IMG/VR virus record: IMGVR_UViG_3300029985_000693
Span: 61,961 to 125,960 of that record
From: a virus
Length of the DNA stretch: 64,000 nucleotides
Strand: one strand, 5' to 3'
The position numbers and the translations under genes were made by a program. Each line of letters begins with the position of its first letter. Within the stretch, counting starts at the first letter, position 1. Shown here piece by piece: positions 43,442 through 51,451 of this stretch. The notes under the pieces were generated by a model that was not told the DNA's origin, made no database searches, and was given only the letters and a program-made list of their open reading frames with translations.

Positions 43442-45370
43442 ATGGACAAACACAACAACCAGACCATGGATAATTCCCAATCTCAACCCACAAACAAAAA
43501 TTTATCCATGATTATAGATGGACTAGTATCTGTAGAGTCGCCCGATAAGAGTGCAGAAACACTTTCTATCGAAGGGGCCGACATCTCTTCTCTTGTTGGT
43601 GGATCTCTCAACAGAGAGCATGCCGATACTAAAGAGTTTGGTTTTTCCTCTGTTGTCGGAAAGTGTATATATGCAGTAAAATTAATAAAAAGAACCGATT
43701 GTTCCAACGATAGAGAATTAAGTTTTTGGGATAAATGGGAATTACCGTGCATTTACGCAAAGTTTAGATTGTTCAATGATCACGAAGAATCTCTCGCTGC
43801 ACAGTCTATCATTAGGGATAGTTTTATTAACAATGAATCTCTTCCCGGCCTTTCAATAGAAGGAAAAACAATTAAACAAGAAGGCTCCATATTAAAATCC
43901 ACAATTGCTAGGGATGTTGCTTTAACCTTTAAACCAGCCAACGCAGCTTGTATAACTGGTGTTTTAGAGGATCCAGTTATTGGCTATAAATACCAAGAAG
44001 TAGAAGAAGAGGAACTAGGTAAATCCCTAGAGGCTGGTAATTGTAATTCGGCTCCCGGAACCCTTACTCAGGGAGCGGCCCTACAAAGAGAATCCATAGG
44101 GAATAAGGTAGCCAAGGTTAAGGTACCCAAGGGTTGGAAAGACATTTACAAAAAACTTTCTGTTAAATATGGAGTTCAAAAAGCCCTGGAAGCTGTAATG
44201 GAAGCTTCTAGTACCCAAAAATCAGAATTAAAGGTAGAATCGGTGGTCTCCAATCTTCCTACCGTAGAGGCATCCCCCTTGCTTTTGAAGTTCGAAAGTG
44301 ATATCGTAGAATTTAAACAAGTGGTTTTGGACCTTGGTCGGCTAATTAAGGCTGAAAAGGATTCATCTCCAGTAATAACTATGCGTGACAATCCGGAAAT
44401 CAAATATAAGGTCCTAGGGGAAGACCCCAACTTTTATTACCTAAAACACTATAAGGATGAAGGTATTCCTGGTAACATAACTAAGGTCCGTAGGTTTGCT
44501 ATCGACCAATTCTTTGATACCTCCAATCTACCCAAGAATCACACTGAGACTTCTACCGATGATGCGGTAACCAAGTTTACTCATTCTGCCAACCAATTAT
44601 CTTTGTTAAATGGTATTAATCTAACATCCAAGACCAAGCCTCCAGAGCACTACAGGGAGGGTGTAAATAGTAATTACCCAGATAAACCATTTTGGACTAA
44701 GAACAAAAACAAACAAGCGGTATATATCAAAAACAACATATCCGACATTCCCAATCAGGCTGAACATGAAGGTATTTATAACCTATTTGGTCATAAGTAT
44801 TTTGGCTTGGGAGAACACTTACCGGTAGTTTCTGTATTCAAACACCCAATTACAGGAGTTAACACTTTGGCTGTCGAAGGTATCCCTAACGTTAGCCATC
44901 TACGCAAATACCATGACGATGAAAAGAACACAGACGCTCCGGTATTGGATCATTGTGACTGTCTAGCCCACAACGGTTCTAATGGCAATTTAGATCGCCT
45001 ATTTCTAGCGGATTGGTTGCTTGGAAAACAAGACCGCTCTCGTATGAATATGCTATTTAATAATAAAGATACCTCTAAATTGCATATAATCGATAATTCC
45101 AATCTCTTTACTCCAACAAAAGAGTTAACCCAAACCGGAATATATCCCAAGTACTCTATGTACTACGATAGGGTGAATCCAGCTTTCAACAAAGAAACCC
45201 TTCCTTGGTTTCAAGGACTCAACCTCCCATCCATGATAGCTGATTTAGGTAAGATGGGTGTTAGCCATGATCAAATAGCTGGGGTTATGTCTAGATACGC
45301 TCAAGCAGCCAAAGCACTATCCGATCCACAAGGTAGCCGTAGTAAGCTTTGGCATGGAGGCTACACCTAA
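43442..45370 (+). CDS. capsid maturation protease fused to a kinase-like domain
   Basis: 642 residues. The N-terminal 1-190 resembles prohead serine proteases: a His in SLNREHADTKEFG, a Ser in SLPGLSIEGKTIK, and the conserved ending DVALTFKPANAACITGVL. Residues about 194-217 repeat the capsid N-terminal segment (KSLEAGNCNSAP, TLTQGAALQRES). The C-terminal about 330-600 looks like a HipA/PI3-4-kinase-type fold: the catalytic-loop-like FLADWLLGKQDRSRMNMLF followed by LHIIDNSNLFTP. The protease would trim head proteins; the kinase-like part may modify host or virion proteins. The Asp and Asn of the loop are present, so activity is plausible. Confidence 0.7.
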   Translation: MDKHNNQTMDNSQSQPTNKNLSMIIDGLVSVESPDKSAETLSIEGADISSLVGGSLNREHADTKEFGFSSVVGKCIYAVKLIKRTDCSNDRELSFWDKWELPCIYAKFRLFNDHEESLAAQSIIRDSFINNESLPGLSIEGKTIKQEGSILKSTIARDVALTFKPANAACITGVLEDPVIGYKYQEVEEEELGKSLEAGNCNSAPGTLTQGAALQRESIGNKVAKVKVPKGWKDIYKKLSVKYGVQKALEAVMEASSTQKSELKVESVVSNLPTVEASPLLLKFESDIVEFKQVVLDLGRLIKAEKDSSPVITMRDNPEIKYKVLGEDPNFYYLKHYKDEGIPGNITKVRRFAIDQFFDTSNLPKNHTETSTDDAVTKFTHSANQLSLLNGINLTSKTKPPEHYREGVNSNYPDKPFWTKNKNKQAVYIKNNISDIPNQAEHEGIYNLFGHKYFGLGEHLPVVSVFKHPITGVNTLAVEGIPNVSHLRKYHDDEKNTDAPVLDHCDCLAHNGSNGNLDRLFLADWLLGKQDRSRMNMLFNNKDTSKLHIIDNSNLFTPTKELTQTGIYPKYSMYYDRVNPAFNKETLPWFQGLNLPSMIADLGKMGVSHDQIAGVMSRYAQAAKALSDPQGSRSKLWHGGYT

Positions 45371-45371
45371 T

Positions 45372-45842
45372 ATGCAAATCTTTAATATTCACAGAATCCA
45401 TATAAATCCAGAAGGTGAAACCCAGCGACAATTAGTAGGTAAATACTCATTGGATAATGGGTTGTTTAACGTATTGGAAGACCATGAGGGTGTTTTCGAT
45501 GGAGCCCAAAGTGGCGGTCAAGTAACTCCAGACCTACAAGCCACTTTAGATGGTTTTAACTCCAGCTCCTATTATCAAACTGAAGATATAGACAGTATGG
45601 AGTATAAGCTAGGGGAAATACCAGAAAGCACCGTTACCGATTTAGCCCACCTACATAACGATATGTTGGCTAAAAATCCCACCCAGGAATTTACACTGGC
45701 CAGAGACGGTAAAGCCTACAAATTATGCTATAATCATGCCTTGGGTACCTTTACCATAAATAATAGTAGCGCCACTCCAGAAGAAATAGACTCCATCCTA
45801 GAAGAGGTACGTTCCGGTAGAGCAGCTTTAGAGGGTCTATAA
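45372..45842 (+). CDS. hypothetical protein, 156 aa
   Basis: The ATG at 45372 is 1 nt after the previous stop, with GGAGG about 10 nt upstream. The sequence begins MQIFNIHRIHINPEGE. Residues include LVGKYSLDNGLFNVLEDHEG and a C-terminal region EEVRSGRAALEGL. It probably belongs with the protease/GGDEF genes in one transcript. No family was recognised. Confidence 0.6.
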   Translation: MQIFNIHRIHINPEGETQRQLVGKYSLDNGLFNVLEDHEGVFDGAQSGGQVTPDLQATLDGFNSSSYYQTEDIDSMEYKLGEIPESTVTDLAHLHNDMLAKNPTQEFTLARDGKAYKLCYNHALGTFTINNSSATPEEIDSILEEVRSGRAALEGL

Positions 45843-45844
45843 TT

Positions 45845-46972
45845 ATGAATTGGTTAGATGATTTAATAAAAAACAATCCTACCTTCAAGGAATCACTAGA
45901 AAATCTAGGGGGTTCGGGAGGGGGAGTGTCTTCAGATGATGTTCAAAGACTTAATAATCATCTAAATACAGACACGCTTACTGGTCTTGGCAACCGTAAG
46001 GCTTATAACGAACATATATCCAAAAATCCAGAAGGATTCCACATACACATAGAAGGCAACGATCACGGGCATTTAACTAAAACCCATGGGATTGGCCCAT
46101 CTGAAGACGCCTTAAAAGCCTACGCTACGTCTGCCCAATCGGCGATGGACACTATGGTTGGCAGAGGTAAGGGAAAACTATTTAGATTGGAAGGTGATAA
46201 GTTCGTAGCCCACATCCCTACCGAAGCTGAAGCTCATTCATTTGTAAGAGCTTTCAGGAATCATCTAGAGTCCCATCCTCCTGTCATGGGAACCCACAAT
46301 ATGGCTGCTACGATTGGGATTGGTTCTAACCAACTAGAAGCATCTGGAGCCTTGAAAGAAGCCAAGGCGGACCGTAAGGCTATGGGTTACGAAAAGGGTA
46401 GTTCTAAAACCCACATCAAAATTCATGGTTCTGATATTTATAAATCAGAATCAGAATTTCCGGATTTACAGAAAATGGCCATCAAGGGCTTGGCTCCTGG
46501 ACCTCAGGTCCAACAAGATATCTACGATTATTCCCACCTACTAACTCCAGCCCATAGGGCTTCTGGCTATAAAGTACAGCTTAAGTCTAGACGAGTAGGT
46601 CATGGTAGGCATACGTTGGAGTCCAACATCTTCCATAACGAGATCCCAGTTGGATTCGCTTCTTCTTTCATGGAACCAGACCATTTAGGGCGTCCAGCCG
46701 TCAATATAGAGCACTCCAACATAGAGCCTGAACACCAACGTAAGGGTCTTGGAGTAGCGGCATACGAAGCCCTATTGACTCATGGCCATCATAAGCTTGG
46801 AGCTACCAGGGTTGCAGGAGACATACATTCCACCTCTGCCTCTGGAGTCCACCAAAAGCTTTCCGACAAGCACGGTATGGACTATAAACCTCAAGATAAC
46901 CCGAATAAGTTTCACGATCAAACGGGTCCTTACGACAACAGATTCTCAGAATATAATTATCCCATAAAGTAG
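45845..46972 (+). CDS. degenerate GGDEF-like domain fused to GNAT acetyltransferase
   Basis: 375 residues. The N-terminal half keeps the outline of a diguanylate cyclase: TLTGLGNRKAYNEHI, then GNDHGHLTKTHG at the FKxxND..GH position, GPSEDALKAYA for GDxxL, and LFRLEGDKFVAHIP in place of R.GGDEF. The signature is altered to EGDKF, so cyclase activity is doubtful; c-di-GMP/GTP binding or a structural role is possible. The C-terminal half has a GNAT core (VGFASSFMEPD, NIEPEHQRKGLGVAAYEALL). A GGDEF-GNAT fusion in a head-gene region is unusual. Confidence 0.68.
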   Translation: MNWLDDLIKNNPTFKESLENLGGSGGGVSSDDVQRLNNHLNTDTLTGLGNRKAYNEHISKNPEGFHIHIEGNDHGHLTKTHGIGPSEDALKAYATSAQSAMDTMVGRGKGKLFRLEGDKFVAHIPTEAEAHSFVRAFRNHLESHPPVMGTHNMAATIGIGSNQLEASGALKEAKADRKAMGYEKGSSKTHIKIHGSDIYKSESEFPDLQKMAIKGLAPGPQVQQDIYDYSHLLTPAHRASGYKVQLKSRRVGHGRHTLESNIFHNEIPVGFASSFMEPDHLGRPAVNIEHSNIEPEHQRKGLGVAAYEALLTHGHHKLGATRVAGDIHSTSASGVHQKLSDKHGMDYKPQDNPNKFHDQTGPYDNRFSEYNYPIK

Positions 46973-46977
46973 GTTAA

Positions 46978-47148
46978 ATGGAATTTAACAAAAGATTGTT
47001 CAAGTCCTTTAGATTTTGTAAACACGATTGGATTGAAGAACATACCGAGTTGGAGTATTTAAAATATAGGGAAGAATTGTTATTTGATTGCGATCTTTGT
47101 AAAAAAACTGTAGTGTACAATCTTAAGGCCAGGGAATCCCGAGAGTAA
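46978..47148 (+). CDS. CxH...CxxC micro zinc protein, orphan copy
   Basis: 56 residues: FRFCKHDW near the N-terminus and CDLCKKTVVYN near the C-terminus. It matches the family found in tandem at 49441-52410, but lies 2.3 kb upstream of it between the GNAT and TTG-start genes. This suggests a dispersed member. No promoter of its own is visible. Confidence 0.65.
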   Translation: MEFNKRLFKSFRFCKHDWIEEHTELEYLKYREELLFDCDLCKKTVVYNLKARESRE

Positions 47149-47173
47149 TTTTAGGGGTAACCTAAGAGGACTC

Positions 47174-48079
47174 TTGGATACCATAAAAGCCCCAAATACA
47201 TTAAAGTACTATTCCGATGATATTTCCGATAAAGAAATAGCTGAAGGTCTAGAAGATGAGCATCCTTTGGTGGTGTTGGCTGCTCGTAAGGCTCAAGCCA
47301 AGCGTAAGGGGATTGGGTTCGTCCACGGTTTGAATATAACGCACAGCGTTGTATCTGTTGGGGGAAAACACCTAGACCAAATATTCCTACACGCTCCGGT
47401 TGGATTCTCTGAGGATCCTGTAGTTCAAAAGGTAATGGCTAACTACAACCAAAAGTTCCATCACTTTAACCCTCATTTCGATGGGACGGTTTTGGGTTAT
47501 GTTACGTATGGGGATGGAATGGTTCATTTTGCTAGCTTCCCATTCTTGGATACCAATACCGTGGATCCTGTTTATGAGTTTATGGGTATTACCCAACCCT
47601 ACCTAAACAACGAATTTACGGGGATCTTACGTACCGGAGTTTCTGATTACCTAGGTATAAAGCCAGAAGACCTAACCGGTTATATTGAAAATATCCTTAG
47701 TGGATACCTAGGGACTTTCATTTCTATTCCATCCAGTAATGACCATTTAACTAATTATTTGATTGCCACCGTACCTTTAAAGGGAGAGCAGTGGGATACA
47801 ATGAACAAACTTTCCCTGTATTCGGATGTTGGTTCAAACATGGAGTTGTTCCAAACCATGTTCAAGTATCTATTTGACGAGTCTTACCAGAAAGAGATAA
47901 CCGATAAGGCTGTTAATGGGACCAATGGGTGGGATACTTACCTACGTACCGCCTGGATCATGCTTCAATCCCGTCTAGCCTCCATCTCCAAAGAAGAGAT
48001 TGAATATTATGAACAAAACAATGGGGCTTGTAATTTCTACAATCCCGAAGTAACTGTAAGTCCAATGAAAGAAGAATAA
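47174..48079 (+). CDS. hypothetical protein, 301 aa
   Basis: It starts at TTG 47174 with a strong AAGAGGA ribosome-binding site 3 nt upstream; there is no competing ATG. Begins (M)DTIKAPNTLKYYSDDISD. It contains LDQIFLHAPVGFSEDPVVQK, GDGMVHFASFPFLDTN, and a C-terminal helical region. No family was recognised. It may be a virion or regulatory protein. Confidence 0.6.
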   Translation: MDTIKAPNTLKYYSDDISDKEIAEGLEDEHPLVVLAARKAQAKRKGIGFVHGLNITHSVVSVGGKHLDQIFLHAPVGFSEDPVVQKVMANYNQKFHHFNPHFDGTVLGYVTYGDGMVHFASFPFLDTNTVDPVYEFMGITQPYLNNEFTGILRTGVSDYLGIKPEDLTGYIENILSGYLGTFISIPSSNDHLTNYLIATVPLKGEQWDTMNKLSLYSDVGSNMELFQTMFKYLFDESYQKEITDKAVNGTNGWDTYLRTAWIMLQSRLASISKEEIEYYEQNNGACNFYNPEVTVSPMKEE

Positions 48080-48083
48080 ATAT

Positions 48084-48377
48084 ATGTTTAAAATAGGCCG
48101 CGCTACATTTTGTGATTCTTGTGGTAATATACGTTTAACTAAGGTTTTAAACCAAGGCAAGACCAATCACCACGAAATGCTATTGGGGCGATTTGATCGT
48201 CACTCAATTATCCATCAAGAACCAAGCGAATTCCCATATACTTGCTTGGACTGCAAGAAGGTTGTCACCGACCCAAACGCTCCGGCTCCAGTGGTGGCTC
48301 CAGTGGTAACCAAGGTCTCCGTAAAGACCCCAGAACCGGTTATCCACCTAGCTCCTGAAGATGAAATCAAGGAATAA
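48084..48377 (+). CDS. zinc-ribbon protein with Pro/Val-rich tail
   Basis: 97 residues. Two pairs, FCDSCGNIRL (about 10-14) and TCLDCKKVV (about 54-57), make a zinc ribbon. The C-terminal 40 residues are a low-complexity PAPVVAPVV tail. It is distinct from the CxH...CxxC family. It ends convergently with the next leftward gene. Confidence 0.65.
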   Translation: MFKIGRATFCDSCGNIRLTKVLNQGKTNHHEMLLGRFDRHSIIHQEPSEFPYTCLDCKKVVTDPNAPAPVVAPVVTKVSVKTPEPVIHLAPEDEIKE

Positions 48378-48713
48378 CTAGGTTGTTGGTTTTACAGTAA
48401 AATCAATTAAATCTGAATAAATACTATTTAAGGCTTCGGCGTCCAGCCGGGGCCTTTCTAGTTCCAGGAAGGTCTCTTCATCCAGTAGTACTACCTCCCT
48501 AGTAAGTTTCTTGGGAATGTCGTCTAGATTTAGGTGTATAATATACATTTCTGACTTAGCTGCATCCAAATCTACCACGTTTACTATAACCAAGCTCTGG
48601 TCTACCATAGGATCTACCCATACCGTATATCGAGAAGGATCCGCTCTGGTTAAAACAGAGTCCATAATTGCATCTACCTTGCCGTGCCAACTACCCTTCT
48701 TTACGTCTAGCAT
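48378..48713 (-). CDS. hypothetical protein, 111 aa
   Basis: Acidic alpha/beta protein (YTVWVDPMVDQSLVIVNVVD, IIHLNLDDIPKKLTREVVLL), directly downstream of the mazG gene with a 2-nt gap, so co-transcribed. No family was recognised. Confidence 0.6.
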   Translation of the reverse strand: MLDVKKGSWHGKVDAIMDSVLTRADPSRYTVWVDPMVDQSLVIVNVVDLDAAKSEMYIIHLNLDDIPKKLTREVVLLDEETFLELERPRLDAEALNSIYSDLIDFTVKPTT

Positions 48714-48715
48714 AT

Positions 48716-49354
48716 TTAAATTACTCCAAATAGATCTAACTGGGAGGGGTGTTTATCACTAATAAAAGACTCCAGTCGTCCCGGATACCGTTCGAACAGC
48801 TTCCGGGATGTAGCCGTTAGGGCAGTTTCGTAAGCAAAGCCAGACATATTGCAAAGGTCCGACAAACCAAACAGTACATTGCGTAGAGCGATTTCGACGG
48901 GTTCCCGGATATCCTGTTCTGTTTTGTTGCCGTGAAAGAGGAACTTCTTGACGGACTCTCCGGCGTCCTTGGCGTTGTTGAGGACGTAGTTCAGCCTGTC
49001 CCTGAAGCCATCTTGGTTGCTGGATGGGTCTAGTGCGTTGTTGTGTTTCTCTAGGTAGGTGCGGGTGTACTCACCCATCGGCTGTAGCCCTAGCTCCCGT
49101 TGTAGGTTGGCCACGTACCAAGTGACATCCCCTATTTCCAGTTGGGCCGGTAAGAACTCTTGGGGTTTGGCGTTCATTGGGGTCATGTACTTGTACCCAT
49201 CGAAATAGGCCCCGTGTAGTTCGATAGCTTCATCCACCAGCCCTAGCGCAAAGTTGGCTAGTTTTTCGCGGTGCGTCAAAGTCAAATTAACGGTGATTCC
49301 GGATTTAATGTAAAAATCTTCATAGAAGTGTTCTGCTAGAGTTGGAATTTTCAT
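48716..49354 (-). CDS. mazG: MazG-superfamily nucleotide pyrophosphohydrolase
   Basis: Start at 49354 (MKIPTLAEHFYEDF), 7 nt after a -10 box; the frame extends upstream but the promoter excludes that. 212 residues. MazG metal-binding helices: LVDEAIELHGAY and QLEIGDVTWYVANLQREL (E..ELxG...E.GDxxWY). It hydrolyses nucleoside triphosphates; phage MazG can lower ppGpp or dNTP levels, but the substrate here is unknown. The residues after about 120 are a longer extension than in typical MazG. Confidence 0.78.
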   Translation of the reverse strand: MKIPTLAEHFYEDFYIKSGITVNLTLTHREKLANFALGLVDEAIELHGAYFDGYKYMTPMNAKPQEFLPAQLEIGDVTWYVANLQRELGLQPMGEYTRTYLEKHNNALDPSSNQDGFRDRLNYVLNNAKDAGESVKKFLFHGNKTEQDIREPVEIALRNVLFGLSDLCNMSGFAYETALTATSRKLFERYPGRLESFISDKHPSQLDLFGVI

Positions 49355-49361
49355 GGTCCCC

Positions 49362-49390
49362 ACTCTACCAAAGAGAGTAAGAGGTGTCAA
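49362..49390 (-). promoter_or_regulatory. sigma-70-type promoter of mazG (leftward)
   Basis: Read leftwards: TTGACA (49385-49390), 17-bp spacer, TAGAGT (49362-49367). The ATG at 49354 is 7 nt after the -10 box, so the leader is about 1 nt. Confidence 0.78.
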
Positions 49391-49395
49391 GGGGG

Positions 49396-49424
49396 TTGCA
49401 AAAAATCGTTAGGTGTGTTAGATT
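49396..49424 (+). promoter_or_regulatory. promoter of the CxH...CxxC array (rightward)
   Basis: TTGCAA (49396-49401), 17-bp spacer, TAGATT (49419-49424). Leader about 10 nt, followed by TTGGAGTGAA as ribosome-binding site and ATG 49441. It is back-to-back with the mazG promoter; the -35 elements are 5 bp apart. Confidence 0.6.
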
Positions 49425-49440
49425 CAAACATTGGAGTGAA

Positions 49441-49647
49441 ATGAAAAGACTATACTTTTATTTACGCTTGTGTAGGCATAAACCTACATATCTTTCTTTG
49501 TTAGAGACAGATGCCAGTACCGCCTGGATCACATGTAAGGATTGCTGTGACAATATAATTGGCTATTATAGGTTTGATTTTACAAATAGGTGCATCAAAA
49601 GGGTTAAAAGCTACTTACAAGGAAAGGGTGAAAAGTCAGGAGAATGA
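49441..49647 (+). CDS. CxH...CxxC micro zinc protein 1
   Basis: 68 residues: LRLCRHKPTY then TCKDCCDNIIGYYRFDFTN. It has the strongest ribosome-binding site in the array (GGAGTG) and is first in the transcript. The C-terminal part is basic. Start ATG 49441 is chosen rather than upstream open frame because of promoter and ribosome-binding site. Confidence 0.75.
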   Translation: MKRLYFYLRLCRHKPTYLSLLETDASTAWITCKDCCDNIIGYYRFDFTNRCIKRVKSYLQGKGEKSGE

Positions 49648-49829
49648 ATAAAGTATTAATAATACAGCCCTGTAAGCACAATAAGTTGATAAACTATACA
49701 GACTCAGAAGTATATTGGGCTGCTATGGAATGTATAGCTTGTGATAGATACTACTTTTTCAACTTTTTAACCAGACAGCTTATTTTTGAAGAACCCAAAG
49801 GTGTTGGTTGGTATAGAGTAAGAAAATGA
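49644..49829 (+). CDS. CxH...CxxC micro zinc protein 2
   Basis: 61 residues: IIQPCKHNKLIN, 20 residues, ECIACDRYYFFNFLTRQLIF. It shows the shared tail pattern CxxC-x-x-YF-F-x-x-x-TR. Overlaps its upstream neighbour by 4 nt (ATGA), indicating coupled translation. Confidence 0.75.
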   Translation: MNKVLIIQPCKHNKLINYTDSEVYWAAMECIACDRYYFFNFLTRQLIFEEPKGVGWYRVRK

Positions 49830-50170
49830 TTAAAAATCCCATTTATGTACGTCCATGTAAGCACAACACCTACTCTGGTGTAGGTTACTACATAATAGAC
49901 AACCAATTAAGCTACGAGTGCGAACAATGCACTATGTTTTTTCAAAAGAAGGATCATAGAGTTGACCTTATATATTACGCTTTTACAGGAGAAAGAAAAA
50001 TAAAACCAATAGTAAAATGGTGGAATGAAGGATATTTCACTTACACTACATGGGAACAATTTTTGTCTTGCCATAATAGACTTCGGAATAAGTTGGAATA
50101 TTATCTGTTTAAAATTTTGTACTTTTTGGCTAGATTCTTCTGGGTCATTATTGATAACGATTTTTTTTAG
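49826..50170 (+). CDS. CxH...CxxC micro zinc protein 3, with hydrophobic tail
   Basis: 114 residues, the longest member. YVRPCKHNTYSG and ECEQCTMFF form the zinc motif. The C-terminal segment YYLFKILYFLARFFWVII is hydrophobic and could be a membrane helix. 4-nt ATGA overlap with gene 2. Confidence 0.7.
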   Translation: MIKNPIYVRPCKHNTYSGVGYYIIDNQLSYECEQCTMFFQKKDHRVDLIYYAFTGERKIKPIVKWWNEGYFTYTTWEQFLSCHNRLRNKLEYYLFKILYFLARFFWVIIDNDFF

Positions 50171-50196
50171 GATACCATCCTACCTAGACCTACATC

Positions 50197-50430
50197 ATGA
50201 TAAATACAATCAAAGAATTTAACATCTACTTCCGGTTCTGCAAACACATCTTTGGATATACTTGTTATTTGTCCAAAGAAAACTTCCTGTTTCAAGGTAA
50301 GAGTGAACCTATAATAAGAAGATGGGTGTTTTGTAATGATTGCAAAAAATACTTTACCATTAATGAACGGCTTGTGATTCCCAACAGAATTACCAAAAAG
50401 TCTAACCTTCTAGATTCGGTACTGGGTTAA
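50197..50430 (+). CDS. CxH...CxxC micro zinc protein 4
   Basis: 77 residues: YFRFCKHIFGYTCYL and VFCNDCKKYFTINER. Separated by 26 bp from gene 3. Tail basic. Confidence 0.72.
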   Translation: MINTIKEFNIYFRFCKHIFGYTCYLSKENFLFQGKSEPIIRRWVFCNDCKKYFTINERLVIPNRITKKSNLLDSVLG

Positions 50431-50577
50431 ATGAGATCTTTCTACTATATACGTGTATGTAGGTCGTGCGTATATTCCAATAATGTATTTGACTATTTTT
50501 GCTGTATACATTGCAAACTGGATCATGTAATTAGGGATAGAATTGTTGAAAATATTGAATGTGGAGTCTGGATATGA
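50431..50577 (+). CDS. CxxC...CxxC micro zinc protein 5 (variant)
   Basis: 48 residues starting directly after the TAA of gene 4. IRVCRSCVYSN replaces the usual CxH by CxxC; the second pair is CCIHCKLDHVI. It shares the family outline but has lost the His. RBS is weak; translation could be coupled. Confidence 0.55.
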   Translation: MRSFYYIRVCRSCVYSNNVFDYFCCIHCKLDHVIRDRIVENIECGVWI

Positions 50578-50608
50578 AAAACACCCTTGTGTATTCTATT
50601 GGTACCAC

Positions 50609-50809
50609 ATGAAAACCCATCCCTATTACCGTCCTTGCCCACATGTACATACATACGACTCTGGTAAATACGGAAAGTTCTTTTCCAACCCATTAAGTGA
50701 ATGTATGTATTGCAATCTGAGTCTAATAGCTAACGATAGGGCTGTTTATACTATAGATTTGTACTCCGATGATTACGATGATTTCGAAGAAGATGGTTCC
50801 ATATTGTGA
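50609..50809 (+). CDS. CxH...CxxC micro zinc protein 6
   Basis: 66 residues from ATG 50609 (MKTHPYYRPCPHVHTYD), with ECMYCNLSLIANDRA and an acidic tail DDYDDFEEDGS. A longer in-frame start at 50543 would overlap gene 5. Its clear paralogue is gene 11 (51452). Confidence 0.68.
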   Translation: MKTHPYYRPCPHVHTYDSGKYGKFFSNPLSECMYCNLSLIANDRAVYTIDLYSDDYDDFEEDGSIL

Positions 50810-50964
50810 AATATAAATTACCCTATTACAGACCTTGCAAACACTCCCAAGGAATAATGAAGTCTTGCTCAACCTGCTCAGTCTACTTGTTGGATAGAGT
50901 TTGTCATAAAATAGTCAACTTTTCTAATTGGACCGGAATGGGACCGCTTAATTCGGGCAAATAA
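50806..50964 (+). CDS. CxH...CxxC micro zinc protein 7
   Basis: 52 residues from GTG 50806 overlapping the previous stop (GTGA). YYRPCKHSQGIMKSCSTCSV has an unusually short CxH to CxxC spacing (7 residues). Confidence 0.6.
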   Translation: MKYKLPYYRPCKHSQGIMKSCSTCSVYLLDRVCHKIVNFSNWTGMGPLNSGK

Positions 50965-50965
50965 T

Positions 50966-51136
50966 ATGAAAAACGTACTATTTGTAAGACCATGTAGGCA
51001 TTTGTACGATACAGATAATTACGCTTCTTGGGAAGGTATGGGGTGTTCTGATTGTAGAATAAGGTATTATTTCGATTATACAAACCGATACCTTTCCTTC
51101 CGTAAATACAGAATAATACTCCGGAATACCAAATGA
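50966..51136 (+). CDS. CxH...CxxC micro zinc protein 8
   Basis: 56 residues: FVRPCRHLYDTDNYASWEG then GCSDCRIRYYFDYTNRYLSF. 1 nt after the previous stop. Paralogue of gene 12 (51639), which keeps CRHLYD and the CRI(R/V)YFF tail. Confidence 0.72.
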   Translation: MKNVLFVRPCRHLYDTDNYASWEGMGCSDCRIRYYFDYTNRYLSFRKYRIILRNTK

Positions 51137-51312
51137 AATACAACTTTTACACTAGATACTGCCCTCACTATTTCAATGCATACGAAGATGAAGATGAATA
51201 CGATTTATTGGCACTAATATGCTGTGGTTATTGCGGAGTACTCCACTACCAATTTAAACTCTCCAGCCGAACCCTGATCGTATCCAAATGCGATTATTTG
51301 GGCGATGAATGA
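51133..51312 (+). CDS. CxH...CxxC micro zinc protein 9
   Basis: 59 residues: YTRYCPHYFNAYEDEDEYD, ICCGYCGVLHYQFKLSSRTL, ending VSKCDYLGDE. ATGA overlap with gene 8. Paralogue of gene 13 (51815). Confidence 0.72.
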   Translation: MKYNFYTRYCPHYFNAYEDEDEYDLLALICCGYCGVLHYQFKLSSRTLIVSKCDYLGDE

Positions 51313-51337
51313 TATTTTGGGATTTTGATAGAGACAA

Positions 51338-51430
51338 ATGAATAATATAATATCTAAATACTATAAGTCCTTCCCTTACGTAAGATTTTTGGGTCACTAT
51401 GCCCGACTCTTAACCTCAATACTGGCCTAA
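51338..51430 (+). pseudogene. decayed CxH...CxxC gene 10
   Basis: 30 residues: MNNIISKYYKSFPYVRFLGH. It aligns with the start of gene 14 (YYKYKPYVRFCGH) but the Cys is lost and the frame stops before any CxxC. It is probably a degenerate copy from the block duplication. Confidence 0.5.
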
Positions 51431-51451
51431 ACCCCTGGATTAAGCCTTGCT

